NCBI GenBank assembly: GCA_035565975.1
Contig: DATMRT010000011.1
Span: 1 to 40,948, forward strand
DNA from: Ga0077530 sp035565975
GTDB lineage: Bacteria > Pseudomonadota > Alphaproteobacteria > Rhizobiales > Hyphomicrobiaceae
Direction of reading: 5' to 3'
Length of the DNA: 40,948 nucleotides
A program made the position numbers and the translations under genes. Positions 23,813-30,933 of the stretch are shown here, piece after piece. The notes under the pieces were generated by a model. It was not told the origin of the DNA. It saw nothing but the letters and a program-made list of their open reading frames with translations, and did not search any database. The first letter of the stretch is position 1, and each line of letters opens with the position of its first letter.

Positions 23813-24652
23813 ATGGCGCAATCGCTGGCATTGCGGGCGGCACTGCTCTCGATCGCGTTCCTGGCGGCGTTTCTGGCCCTGTGGCAGTTCGCTGTCTCAG
23901 GGACCGGCACCGTCGCGGACATGGATCCGGAGTATGCCAAGCTCATGGGCAAGACGGCCACGCAGGGCACATCCGCGATGCCAGGTCCCATGGAGGTCGG
24001 CAAGAAGCTTTGGGAGCACCTGCGCCGGCCCTTCTACGACAATGGCCCGAACGACAAGGGCGTCGGCATCCAGCTCGCGTACTCGATTGCACGCGTGCTG
24101 ACCGGCTACCTCTTCGCCTTCCTTCTCGCCGTGCCCCTCGGCTTCCTGATCGGCATGTCACCCCTCATGAGCAAGGCGCTCGATCCTTTCATCCAGGTGC
24201 TGAAGCCGATCTCACCGCTCGCGTGGATGCCGCTCGCGCTCTACACGATCAAGGACTCGAACGCCTCTGCGATCTTCGTGATCTTCATCTGCTCCGTATG
24301 GCCGATGCTGATCAACACGGCTTTCGGCGTCGCCACCGTGCGCCGCGACTGGGTGAACGTTGCGAAGACGCTCGAGCTCGGGACGTGGCGCACGGCCTTC
24401 CAGGTCATCCTGCCGGCTGCTGCACCGACGATCCTGACCGGCATGCGCATCTCGATCGGCATCGCGTGGCTCGTGATCGTCGCCGCCGAGATGCTCGTCG
24501 GTGGCACCGGCATCGGCTACTTCGTCTGGAACGAGTGGAACAACCTCTCGATCACCAACGTGATCAACGCGATCCTGCTGATCGGCCTCATCGGCATGGT
24601 GCTCGATCAGCTCATGGCGCAACTGCAGCGCCTCGTCTCCTACTCGGAATAG
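23813..24652 (+). CDS. ABC transporter permease for cyanate/nitrate-type anions
   Basis: The 279-residue inner-membrane protein is a BPD-type permease of the NrtB/SsuC class. An N-terminal helix (ALRAALLSIAFLAAFLALWQF) is followed by a periplasmic segment, then about five more helices. The EAA loop that contacts the ATPase is visible as VAKTLELGTWRTAFQVILPAAAPTILTGMRISIGIAWLVIVAAEM. The start is three bases after the binding-protein stop, so translation is coupled; the GAGG at 23808-23811 is very close to the ATG. It forms the channel of the cyanate uptake system. Confidence 0.93.
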   Translation: MAQSLALRAALLSIAFLAAFLALWQFAVSGTGTVADMDPEYAKLMGKTATQGTSAMPGPMEVGKKLWEHLRRPFYDNGPNDKGVGIQLAYSIARVLTGYLFAFLLAVPLGFLIGMSPLMSKALDPFIQVLKPISPLAWMPLALYTIKDSNASAIFVIFICSVWPMLINTAFGVATVRRDWVNVAKTLELGTWRTAFQVILPAAAPTILTGMRISIGIAWLVIVAAEMLVGGTGIGYFVWNEWNNLSITNVINAILLIGLIGMVLDQLMAQLQRLVSYSE

Positions 24653-24671
24653 TCGGCAGGGAATGAATTGA

Positions 24672-25682
24672 ATGAGCCGGCACCCGCTCATCCGCATTGA
24701 AGGACTCGCCAAGCGCTTTCCCGAGCCCACAGGCAAGGGCACGCTGACGGTCTTCGAGGACGTTTGGTTCACCGTCGATCCCGGCGAGTTCGTCTGCATC
24801 ATCGGGCACTCGGGATGCGGCAAGTCGACGATCCTGAACATCCTCGCCGGTCTCGACAATCCGAGCGAAGGCACCGTGATCGTCGGCGAGCAGGCCATCG
24901 ACGGCCCGAGCCTCGATCGCGCCGTGATTTTCCAGAGCCATGCGCTCATGCCGTGGCTCTCGGCCTCGCGCAATGTCGAGCTCGGCATTGCCTCGCGCCA
25001 CCGCGACTGGACCAACGAGCAGGTGCGCGCGCACGCACGGAAGTATCTTTCCCTCGTCCACCTAGACGGCTCGGAGGACAAGAAGCCCGCGCAGCTTTCG
25101 GGTGGCATGCGCCAGCGCGTCGGCATTGCTCGCGCGCTCGCCGTCGAACCGAAGATCCTGCTCATGGACGAGCCGTTCTCGGCCCTCGACGCCCTGACGC
25201 GCGGTGCCCTGCAGGACGAAGTGCTCGCGATCCGCCAAGCGACCGAGCAAACCATCTTCATGATCACGCACGATATCGACGAGGCCATGCTGCTCGCCGA
25301 CAGGATCGTACTCATGACGAACGGGCCAAAGGCACGCATCGCCGAGATCGTCGAGAACACGCTGCCGAAAGGCCGCCAGCGCACCGAGTTGCACAAGTAC
25401 CCGAACTACTATCCGCTCAGGAATCACCTGCTCGAGTTCCTCGTCACGCGCTCGAAGGAACTCGCCGGCGGCGTCGGCGCCGGTGACCCGCGCGCGCCGG
25501 CCATCATCCGGCCTGTGGCAGAAGCGGGCATGGGAACGGACGCCGCAGACATCGGCACCGTGCACACGGCGGCACCCTATCGTTCGCGCCCGGCCCCAAC
25601 GCGCATCATTGCGCACGCGAACGGCAACGCCGTCAGCCCAAACGGCGATGCCGTCCTGAAGCGGCCTGGCCGCTCATCTTGA
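24672..25682 (+). CDS. ABC transporter ATP-binding protein for cyanate/nitrate-type anions
   Basis: The 336-residue ATPase has Walker A GHSGCGKST (45-53), Q-loop FQSHALMPWLS (88-96), signature LSGGMRQR (142-149), Walker B ILLMDEP (162-168) and switch H200. It belongs to the NrtD/SsuB/TauB class. The core ends near residue 260; a further 75 residues (GGVGAGDPRAPAIIRPV... to RPGRSS) are Gly/Pro/Ala-rich and have no domain I can identify, unlike NrtC, whose extension is a full NrtA-like domain. It follows the permease by 19 bases and precedes cynS by 28. Confidence 0.93.
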   Translation: MSRHPLIRIEGLAKRFPEPTGKGTLTVFEDVWFTVDPGEFVCIIGHSGCGKSTILNILAGLDNPSEGTVIVGEQAIDGPSLDRAVIFQSHALMPWLSASRNVELGIASRHRDWTNEQVRAHARKYLSLVHLDGSEDKKPAQLSGGMRQRVGIARALAVEPKILLMDEPFSALDALTRGALQDEVLAIRQATEQTIFMITHDIDEAMLLADRIVLMTNGPKARIAEIVENTLPKGRQRTELHKYPNYYPLRNHLLEFLVTRSKELAGGVGAGDPRAPAIIRPVAEAGMGTDAADIGTVHTAAPYRSRPAPTRIIAHANGNAVSPNGDAVLKRPGRSS

Positions 25683-25710
25683 CAAGCACACTCACATTGG
25701 AGGTAGCCCC

Positions 25711-26199
25711 ATGACCCGCGAGCAACTCACCGAGAAGATCCTCGACATCAAGCGCGAGAAGGGCCTGACCTGGGCGGCGATCACCAAGGAGATCGGCGGC
25801 ATGAGCCCCGTGCTCGTGGTCGGCGCGCTGCTCGGCCAGCACAAGCTCGTCAAGCCGCTGGCGAAGAAGGCCGCGGCCCTCTTCGGCCTCTCGCCCATGG
25901 AAGAGAAGATGCTGAACGAGGTGCCCATGCGCGGCACCGGTACGCCCATGCCGCCGACCGACCCGCTGCTCTATCGCTTCTACGAGCTGGTGCTGGTCAA
26001 TGGTCCGGCGTGGAAGGCGCTGATCGAGGAGGAGTTCGGCGACGGCATCATGTCGGCGATCGACTTCGACATGTCGCTGGAGCGCCTGCCCAACGAGAAG
26101 GGCGACCGCGTGAAGATCGCGATGTCGGGGAAGTTCCTGCCCTTCAAGTACTACGAGAACGAGCAGGGCATTCCAGCGTACGGCTTCAAGGAAGAGTGA
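25711..26199 (+). CDS. cynS: Cyanate hydratase (cyanase)
   Basis: The 162-residue enzyme converts cyanate plus bicarbonate to ammonia and two CO2 in the cytoplasm. An N-terminal helical domain (residues 1-80, ITKEIGGMSPVLVVGALLGQHKL) precedes the catalytic domain. The catalytic triad is visible: R89 (LYRFYELV), E92 and S115 (GIMSAIDFDM), corresponding to R96, E99 and S122 of E. coli. SGKFLPFKYY is also a family hallmark. A GGAGG lies about seven bases before the ATG. It is the last gene of the uptake operon and followed by a strong hairpin. No carbonic anhydrase (CynT) or CynR regulator is in the window, so both must come from elsewhere or be replaced. Confidence 0.97.
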   Translation: MTREQLTEKILDIKREKGLTWAAITKEIGGMSPVLVVGALLGQHKLVKPLAKKAAALFGLSPMEEKMLNEVPMRGTGTPMPPTDPLLYRFYELVLVNGPAWKALIEEEFGDGIMSAIDFDMSLERLPNEKGDRVKIAMSGKFLPFKYYENEQGIPAYGFKEE

Positions 26200-26231
26200 G
26201 CAGTCGGCCATTTGACACACGACGCGGGCCA

Positions 26232-26260
26232 AAGGCGGTAGCCACCTCGGCTACCGCCTT
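26232..26260 (+). terminator. Hairpin after cynS
   Basis: AAGGCGGTAGCC (26232-26243) pairs perfectly with GGCTACCGCCTT (26249-26260) around the loop ACCTC. The 12-bp stem is strong, but there is no T-run beyond TT, so it may be a weak factor-independent terminator or an mRNA-stabilising end. Its place 32 bases after cynS fits the end of the operon. Confidence 0.65.
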
Positions 26261-26296
26261 CAACGTGTGCGCCCGCTCGTTCTGCTCAGGGGCGCA

Positions 26297-26944
26297 TCAC
26301 CAGGGCTGCCAGTTGGACTGACCAATGCGATCGGCGCCAACCGGCGGAGCCCTGAACGTTTTCCACGTGGCCGTAACCTTGGCGCCCACCCCAACGCGCT
26401 CGAAGAGTTCGATGACATGCGCGTTGTGCATGCGTACGCAGCCGCGTGACACGTTCTGCCCGATGGTGTTCGGAGCGTCCGTGCCGTGAATACGGTAGAG
26501 TGTGCTGCCAAGATACAGCGCGCGTGCCCCCATCGGATTCCTTGGATCTCCGCCCGCCACCGTCACGGGCAGCGCGGGATTCTCCCGGCGCATCTGCGGG
26601 GTCGGTGTCCAGGGCGGATTTACCCGCTTTTGCGAGACACGAAGCGTTCCCTGCCATCTACTGTCGGCGCGCGGGACGCTGATTGGATAGCTCACGGCAC
26701 GACCGCGCCGGGTGACATGATACAGGCGCCGGTCCCCAAAGCTGACAATGATCTCACCGGGCTCGTAACTCGGATCGAAGCGAACGGTCTGACGGTCGGA
26801 AACGGTGTTCTTGCCGCCTTCGCCAGCCAGCCATTCGAAGAAGTTCTGGGCCTGGGCGGGTTTGGAAGAAAGGAACGTCGTTGCAGCGATCGCAACCAGG
26901 CACGCGTGCGTGATGCCGCGCAACCCGAAGATATCGGCTCTCAT
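26297..26944 (-). CDS. L,D-transpeptidase (YkuD domain)
   Basis: The 215-residue precursor has a signal peptide (about residues 1-32, ending PAQAQ). The YkuD catalytic domain covers about 62-195, with Y(R)IHGT at 150-154 and the nucleophile motif SRGCVRMHN (166-174): H153, C169 and H173 are the expected catalytic or binding residues. It should act in the periplasm, making 3-3 crosslinks or attaching proteins to peptidoglycan. A GAGGA precedes the ATG. It faces the cynS operon tail to tail with the hairpin between them. The family is well known in Hyphomicrobiales with many paralogues. Confidence 0.93.
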   Translation of the reverse strand: MRADIFGLRGITHACLVAIAATTFLSSKPAQAQNFFEWLAGEGGKNTVSDRQTVRFDPSYEPGEIIVSFGDRRLYHVTRRGRAVSYPISVPRADSRWQGTLRVSQKRVNPPWTPTPQMRRENPALPVTVAGGDPRNPMGARALYLGSTLYRIHGTDAPNTIGQNVSRGCVRMHNAHVIELFERVGVGAKVTATWKTFRAPPVGADRIGQSNWQPW

Positions 26945-27081
26945 AGTTGATTATCCTCACGGGCGCCCGCCATCGTGCGAGCGTTCATCCGATTGAGTGC
27001 AGGACGGGGGCTCCGTTCATCCCATGCTCGAGAGGCGCGGACCGAGCGGAGCTGCGAATTGATCCATTGAGACGGCGGGTC

Positions 27082-27477
27082 TCAACTATGCATCCGCCGC
27101 GTCGCGGCGTAGATCTCGCGAAATCCGAGACGGAGATGGCGTCCATTCGCTGGGTCCCGCCACGCCTCGCTCACGCTCTCAGCGGCGATCCGTGGCACCC
27201 TCACTGCGATAACGATCGGCGTCGAAAACCGCCGCTGCGGACGGACATCGGGCGTTGTGGTCGCCCTACGCACGACACGATGGCAGCAGTGCTTTTGTTG
27301 CCTCGGCTCGCCGCAGTGGAAACCTTGCGGGATGCGGTCCATCGCATCGTCGGGCAAAATCTGCTGCCCAAGAATACGAGGTCCGGCACGCTCGGCCGCA
27401 GTCTCTTTGCCGGCCGTTATCATGGCGACGCAAAGCGCCACGACAACAATGAGTATGCCTCGCACGAAGGGCTGCAT
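27082..27477 (-). CDS. Small putative secreted protein, unknown
   Basis: I do not recognise this 131-residue frame. The first 30 residues (MQPFVRGILIVVVALCVAMITAGKETAAE) are a plausible signal peptide. The rest is basic and Pro-rich with a Cys/His cluster (FHCGEPRQQKHCCHRVV, about residues 53-69). A GGATCA precedes the ATG, weak as a ribosome site. There is no hairpin or operon partner. It may be a real small periplasmic protein or a chance frame; the plus strand here is also open in places. Confidence comes only from the clean signal peptide. Confidence 0.35.
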   Translation of the reverse strand: MQPFVRGILIVVVALCVAMITAGKETAAERAGPRILGQQILPDDAMDRIPQGFHCGEPRQQKHCCHRVVRRATTTPDVRPQRRFSTPIVIAVRVPRIAAESVSEAWRDPANGRHLRLGFREIYAATRRMHS

Positions 27478-27616
27478 TGATCCGATCAAGATGGAGCGAT
27501 GATTTGCTCAGCTAGAATGAGCACAATAGCTTGCTTCGCAATGCATGAGGAGTTGCAGCGAGATATCTGAGAACGGTGCGTTGCCTCACCGCAACAAAAC
27601 ACAGCCGCATAACAGC

Positions 27617-27646
27617 AAAACGCCGCACTTCGAACGAAGCGCGGCG
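27617..27646 (-). terminator. Terminator of the msrB-msrA operon
   Basis: On the minus strand a stem CGCCGC-x-CTTCG, closed by a two-base loop, pairs with CGAAG-x-GCGGCG (27621-27632 with 27635-27646; one mismatch), followed by TTTT at 27620-27617. It lies about 30 bases after the msrA stop. This is a standard factor-independent terminator. Confidence 0.8.
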
Positions 27647-27677
27647 TCTTCACATTTCCGTCAGATCACTTTGCCGA

Positions 27678-28184
27678 TCACTCCGCCGCTTGACGCTTCG
27701 GCAGAACCCAGTTCGGCCGCGGGAAGTGGCAGGTGTAGCCGTTCGGATACTTCTCCAGATAGTCCTGGTGCTCGGGCTCCGCCTCCCAGAAAGCCCCGAC
27801 GGGCTCGACCTCGGTCACGACCTTGCCCGGCCAGAGACCGGACGCCTCGACATCAGCGATGGTGTCGAGCGCAACCCGCTTCTGCTCGTCGTTGGCGTAG
27901 TAGATCGCGGAGCGATACGACATCCCGATATCGTTGCCCTGGCGGTTCTTCGTCGTCGGGTCGTGGATCTGGAAGAAGAACTCGAGGATCCGGCGGTAGC
28001 TGATCTTCTCGGGATCGAAGATGATCTCGATCCCTTCGGCGTGCGTACCGTGATTGCGATAGGTGGCGTTAGGCACATCGCCGCCCGTGTAGCCGACGCG
28101 GGTCGATACGACGCCCGGGAGTCTGCGGATGAGGTCCTGCATGCCCCAGAAGCAGCCTCCCGCCAGTACAGCGCGCTCAGTCAT
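27678..28184 (-). CDS. msrA: Peptide methionine-S-sulfoxide reductase
   Basis: The 168-residue enzyme reduces the S form of methionine sulfoxide. The catalytic motif is GGCFWGMQ with C11. VGYTGGDVPNATYRNHGTHAEGIEIIFDP and IYYANDEQKRVA are family hallmarks. A C-terminal resolving Cys is seen in NGYTCHFPRP (about residue 152). It has no signal peptide and is cytoplasmic. Its ATG overlaps the msrB stop by four bases (28181-28184), so msrB-msrA are translated as a coupled pair. A terminator follows at 27617-27646. Confidence 0.97.
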   Translation of the reverse strand: MTERAVLAGGCFWGMQDLIRRLPGVVSTRVGYTGGDVPNATYRNHGTHAEGIEIIFDPEKISYRRILEFFFQIHDPTTKNRQGNDIGMSYRSAIYYANDEQKRVALDTIADVEASGLWPGKVVTEVEPVGAFWEAEPEHQDYLEKYPNGYTCHFPRPNWVLPKRQAAE

Positions 28185-28630
28185 GTGCGAACCTCCTCCA
28201 CTTGATCCAGGTATTCGCCATAGCCCTCAGCCTCCATCCTGTCGCGGGGAATGAAGCGCAGGGAAGCCGAGTTGATGCAGTAGCGCAGCCCGCCGCGATC
28301 TGCGGGGCCGTCGTCGAAGACATGTCCGAGATGGCTGTCGCCGTGCTTGGAGCGCACCTCGGTCCGGATCATGCCGTGCGTGGTGTCGCGCAGCTCGGTG
28401 ACGTTGGCCGGCACGATCGGCTTCGTGAAGCTCGGCCATCCGCAGCCGGACTCGAACTTATCCGATGACGCGAACAGCGGCTCACCGGAAACGATGTCGA
28501 CGTAGATGCCCGCTTCCTTCTTGGAATTGTATTCACCCGTGAATGGCCGCTCGGTGCCGTTCTGCTGGGTAACGCGATACTGCTCGGGGGTCAGCTTGGC
28601 GATTGCCTCTTTCGTCTTCTTATAGGCCAT
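28181..28630 (-). CDS. msrB: Peptide methionine-R-sulfoxide reductase
   Basis: The 149-residue enzyme reduces the R form of methionine sulfoxide. It keeps GIYVDIVSGEPLFASSDKF, GWPSFTKPI, HGDSHLGHVFDDGP and the catalytic Cys in LRYCINSASLRFIP (C118). The two CxxC zinc pairs of many MsrB proteins are absent; C63 (SGCGWPSF) is the likely resolving Cys, so this is the zinc-free class. Active-site histidines H100 and H103 are present. A GGAGG lies just upstream of the ATG at 28630, and the gene is coupled to msrA. Confidence 0.96.
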   Translation of the reverse strand: MAYKKTKEAIAKLTPEQYRVTQQNGTERPFTGEYNSKKEAGIYVDIVSGEPLFASSDKFESGCGWPSFTKPIVPANVTELRDTTHGMIRTEVRSKHGDSHLGHVFDDGPADRGGLRYCINSASLRFIPRDRMEAEGYGEYLDQVEEVRT

Positions 28631-28776
28631 ATCGAACCTCCGCCTGTTGCTCTGACTACCCCAATATGGCGATTGCGGTGTGATTTTCCCAGGGGAACAT
28701 GCAGTCAAGCCGATAGGCCGGCCGCTCTCGCGGCCGGCCGAAGGTTATGAGAAATCGAGCGGGCGGTGCCGTCAAG

Positions 28777-29340
28777 TCAGACGGGGCACGTCCAATAGTC
28801 CCAGTAGTAACCCCAACCGTGCGCGCCGTACTCCCAATCGTAGCAGGAATTCTCGGCATAGAGTCCGTAACCGAAGGGCACGATGAAGTATGGACCGTAG
28901 TAGCGGTGGCGATGATCGCGGCTCCAGCGAACCGGGCCGTTCGGATGGCGCACATGACTGGTGGCGGCCGTCCTCGATCCACTGTGCGTTGATCCGATGT
29001 GATTGCCTCGCGGGTGGCCGCTGAAGCTTCGCGAGGTCATGCCTCTCGAACCGCCGCTGTAGCCGTGGAAGCCACTACCGGAGAACGAGCGGCCACCTGA
29101 GAGCGAGCCGCCGCCGAATGACCTGCCGCCCGAGAACCCGCCACCGCCAAAGGCCCCCCCGCCACCACCTCCGCCAAAGCCACCACCTCCCCCGTGTCTG
29201 ACGGGCTCGACGAGGGAGCCCGAGGAAGGTGTGAAAGTCGTGATAGCCGAGGAGATGGGAGCAGCCTGAGCGCTCGCAAACGCGGATGTCGCGAGAGCCA
29301 TTGCGCCGATCGCGGCGCCGGAGATGAGATGTTTCGACAT
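28777..29340 (-). CDS. Gly-rich secreted protein, unknown
   Basis: The 187-residue precursor has a signal peptide (ISGAAIGAMALATSAFASAQA). The mature N-terminal half is a Gly-rich run (repeats of GGGGGFGGGG, then SGGRSFGGGSLSGGRSFSG) that is probably disordered. The C-terminal half is His/Arg/Tyr/Trp-rich (SRDHRHRYYGPYFIVPFGYGLYAE, YDWEYGAHGWGYYWDYW) and resembles short C-terminal segments of exported proteins in Hyphomicrobiales. Its role is not known. The start at 29340 is the first Met before the signal peptide; an earlier ATG gives an unlikely N-terminus. It stands alone after msrB. Confidence 0.68.
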   Translation of the reverse strand: MSKHLISGAAIGAMALATSAFASAQAAPISSAITTFTPSSGSLVEPVRHGGGGGFGGGGGGGAFGGGGFSGGRSFGGGSLSGGRSFSGSGFHGYSGGSRGMTSRSFSGHPRGNHIGSTHSGSRTAATSHVRHPNGPVRWSRDHRHRYYGPYFIVPFGYGLYAENSCYDWEYGAHGWGYYWDYWTCPV

Positions 29341-29477
29341 TTTCGTGTCTCGCTTGGGCTCATTAGAAAAGTCTCTTCCCAATTGAATTGTCGACGCTCT
29401 CTGCTCCGTTCCAGGCCTCCGCGCTCAAATGGACGTGAGACGTGTTGACGCGTGTGCCGACCGATCGACGGGCTCAC

Positions 29478-30044
29478 TCAATCCGCCAGCATTTCGGGCC
29501 GGAACTGGGAGCGACGGCTGATCGTCTTGCCCGCGACCATGAACACGCCGTCGCCTGTATAATGCAGGGTGTCGGGGTACTTCGGTGAGGCCTTAACATG
29601 CGCCTTCACCACCTCGAAAATGAAGAAGTTGTAGCGATCGACCAGCGCATCGTCACAAAGTCGGCACTCGAAGCTCGCGTGGCACTCACCGACGAGCGGC
29701 GCGCCAACCATATCGGCCGCCTGGGCCGTAAGACCAAACTCGGCGAACTTGTCGATCTCCGCCCCGGTGGTATTCCCGATGCCGACGACCGTGTCGGTCA
29801 ACGCTGTCGTCGGCAGGTTGACGACGCATTCCCCGCTCTCGCGGATCATGCGGTGGCTATGATTGCCGCCCGAGATCATCAGGCCGATCAGCGACGGCGA
29901 GAACTCGAGCACGGTATGCCAGCCGAGCGTCATGATGTTGCTGGCACCCTGCCAGTGCGACGACACGAGCACGATCGGCCCCGGCTCGAGATAGCGCCGC
30001 ACCTTGTTGACCGGAAAGTCGGCCTTCTTGGAAAGTCGCGCCAT
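29478..30044 (-). CDS. Flavin reductase family protein
   Basis: The 188-residue protein has the flavin-reductase-like FMN-binding split barrel. Diagnostic segments are PGPIVLVSSHWQGASNIMTLGWHTVLEFSPSLIGLMIS near the N-terminus, the ECVVNLPT strand (about residues 71-79) and SFECRLCDDALVDRYNFFIFEVVKAHV in the second half. It lacks a fused oxygenase and is predicted to be a stand-alone NAD(P)H:flavin reductase or flavoprotein. GAGG precedes the ATG. It is divergent from the CBS-BON gene across 178 bases. Its partner, if any, is not in the window. Confidence 0.85.
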   Translation of the reverse strand: MARLSKKADFPVNKVRRYLEPGPIVLVSSHWQGASNIMTLGWHTVLEFSPSLIGLMISGGNHSHRMIRESGECVVNLPTTALTDTVVGIGNTTGAEIDKFAEFGLTAQAADMVGAPLVGECHASFECRLCDDALVDRYNFFIFEVVKAHVKASPKYPDTLHYTGDGVFMVAGKTISRRSQFRPEMLAD

Positions 30045-30222
30045 AGCAGCCTCGCGTGCTGTTCCTGCTGGTCCTCACCCGCCACAACTTTCGTGGCGCT
30101 CGCGCGTTTCACCGCTGGCCGCTCACGCGCGCCCCGGCACCGTCCCCTGCTTGACCGAGATCAACGCGGCCGGACAGAGGGCGGCCGACACTGGCAATCG
30201 GTGGAAATCCGGAGGTCGTATC

Positions 30223-30909
30223 ATGAACGTCCAGGACGCTATGACGAAAGACGTGGTGACCGTGGGGCCGGACACGACAGTCAAAGAGATTGCTGCCCTT
30301 CTCGTAAGCCGCCGCATCAGTGCCGTTCCCGTGGTTGCACAGGGCAACCACCTCGTCGGCATCGTCAGCCAGACCGATCTTGGCCATCGCAGCGAGACCG
30401 GGACGGAAAAGAAACGGAAGTGGTGGCTCTCCATCTTCGCCGATGCCGACGCGCAGGCCCGCGAGTACACCAAAAGCCACGGACTGCGCGCCCGTGACGT
30501 GATGACCCGACACGTCCTCACCGTGGCGCCAGACACCAGCCTCGCCGAGGTCGCCGACATCCTCGACACGCATCGCGTGCGTCGCGTGCCCGTACTGAAA
30601 GGCGGCAAGCTCGTAGGCGTGATCAGCCGCTCCGATCTCGTCCGCAAGCTCGCGGAGGTCATCTCGACCCCGAACGTTGCCGGATCCCAGGACGGGCAGC
30701 TCCAAAAGGCCATCTGGCAGGAGATCAAAGCCCAGCCATGGCTCAACTCCGCCGTCATCAATATCGCCGTGAAGGATGGTATCGTCGAGATTTATGGCGC
30801 GGTGGACTCAGATGCCCAGCGCCAGGCGGTGAGGGTGCTGGCCGAGAATGTCCCCGGCGTGCGGAGTGTGCAGAATAACCTCGGCCTTCTGCCAGCGATG
30901 GTCGTATAG
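30223..30909 (+). CDS. CBS-pair protein with C-terminal BON domain
   Basis: The 228-residue protein has two CBS motifs (residues 1-55 and about 88-145: DAMTKDVVTVGPDTTVKEIAALLVSRRISAVPVV, and ARDVMTRHVLTVAPDTSLAEVADILDTHRVRRVPVL) followed by a BON domain (about 160-225, SAVINIAVKDGIVEIYGAVDSDAQRQAV). CBS pairs bind adenine nucleotides; BON domains often contact membranes or lipids. The protein has no signal peptide. A GGAGG lies seven bases before the ATG. It is convergent with guaA, with 24 bases between the stops. Related proteins are common in Hyphomicrobiales as stress or energy sensors, but the signal here is unknown. Confidence 0.92.
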   Translation: MNVQDAMTKDVVTVGPDTTVKEIAALLVSRRISAVPVVAQGNHLVGIVSQTDLGHRSETGTEKKRKWWLSIFADADAQAREYTKSHGLRARDVMTRHVLTVAPDTSLAEVADILDTHRVRRVPVLKGGKLVGVISRSDLVRKLAEVISTPNVAGSQDGQLQKAIWQEIKAQPWLNSAVINIAVKDGIVEIYGAVDSDAQRQAVRVLAENVPGVRSVQNNLGLLPAMVV

Positions 30910-30933
30910 CCCCGCCTCCCGCGCCCCCGCGGT

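Noticed and set aside
24212..25396. 394-codon minus-strand open frame
   Set aside because: Antisense to the cyanate transporter permease and ATPase, which have clear Walker and EAA motifs.
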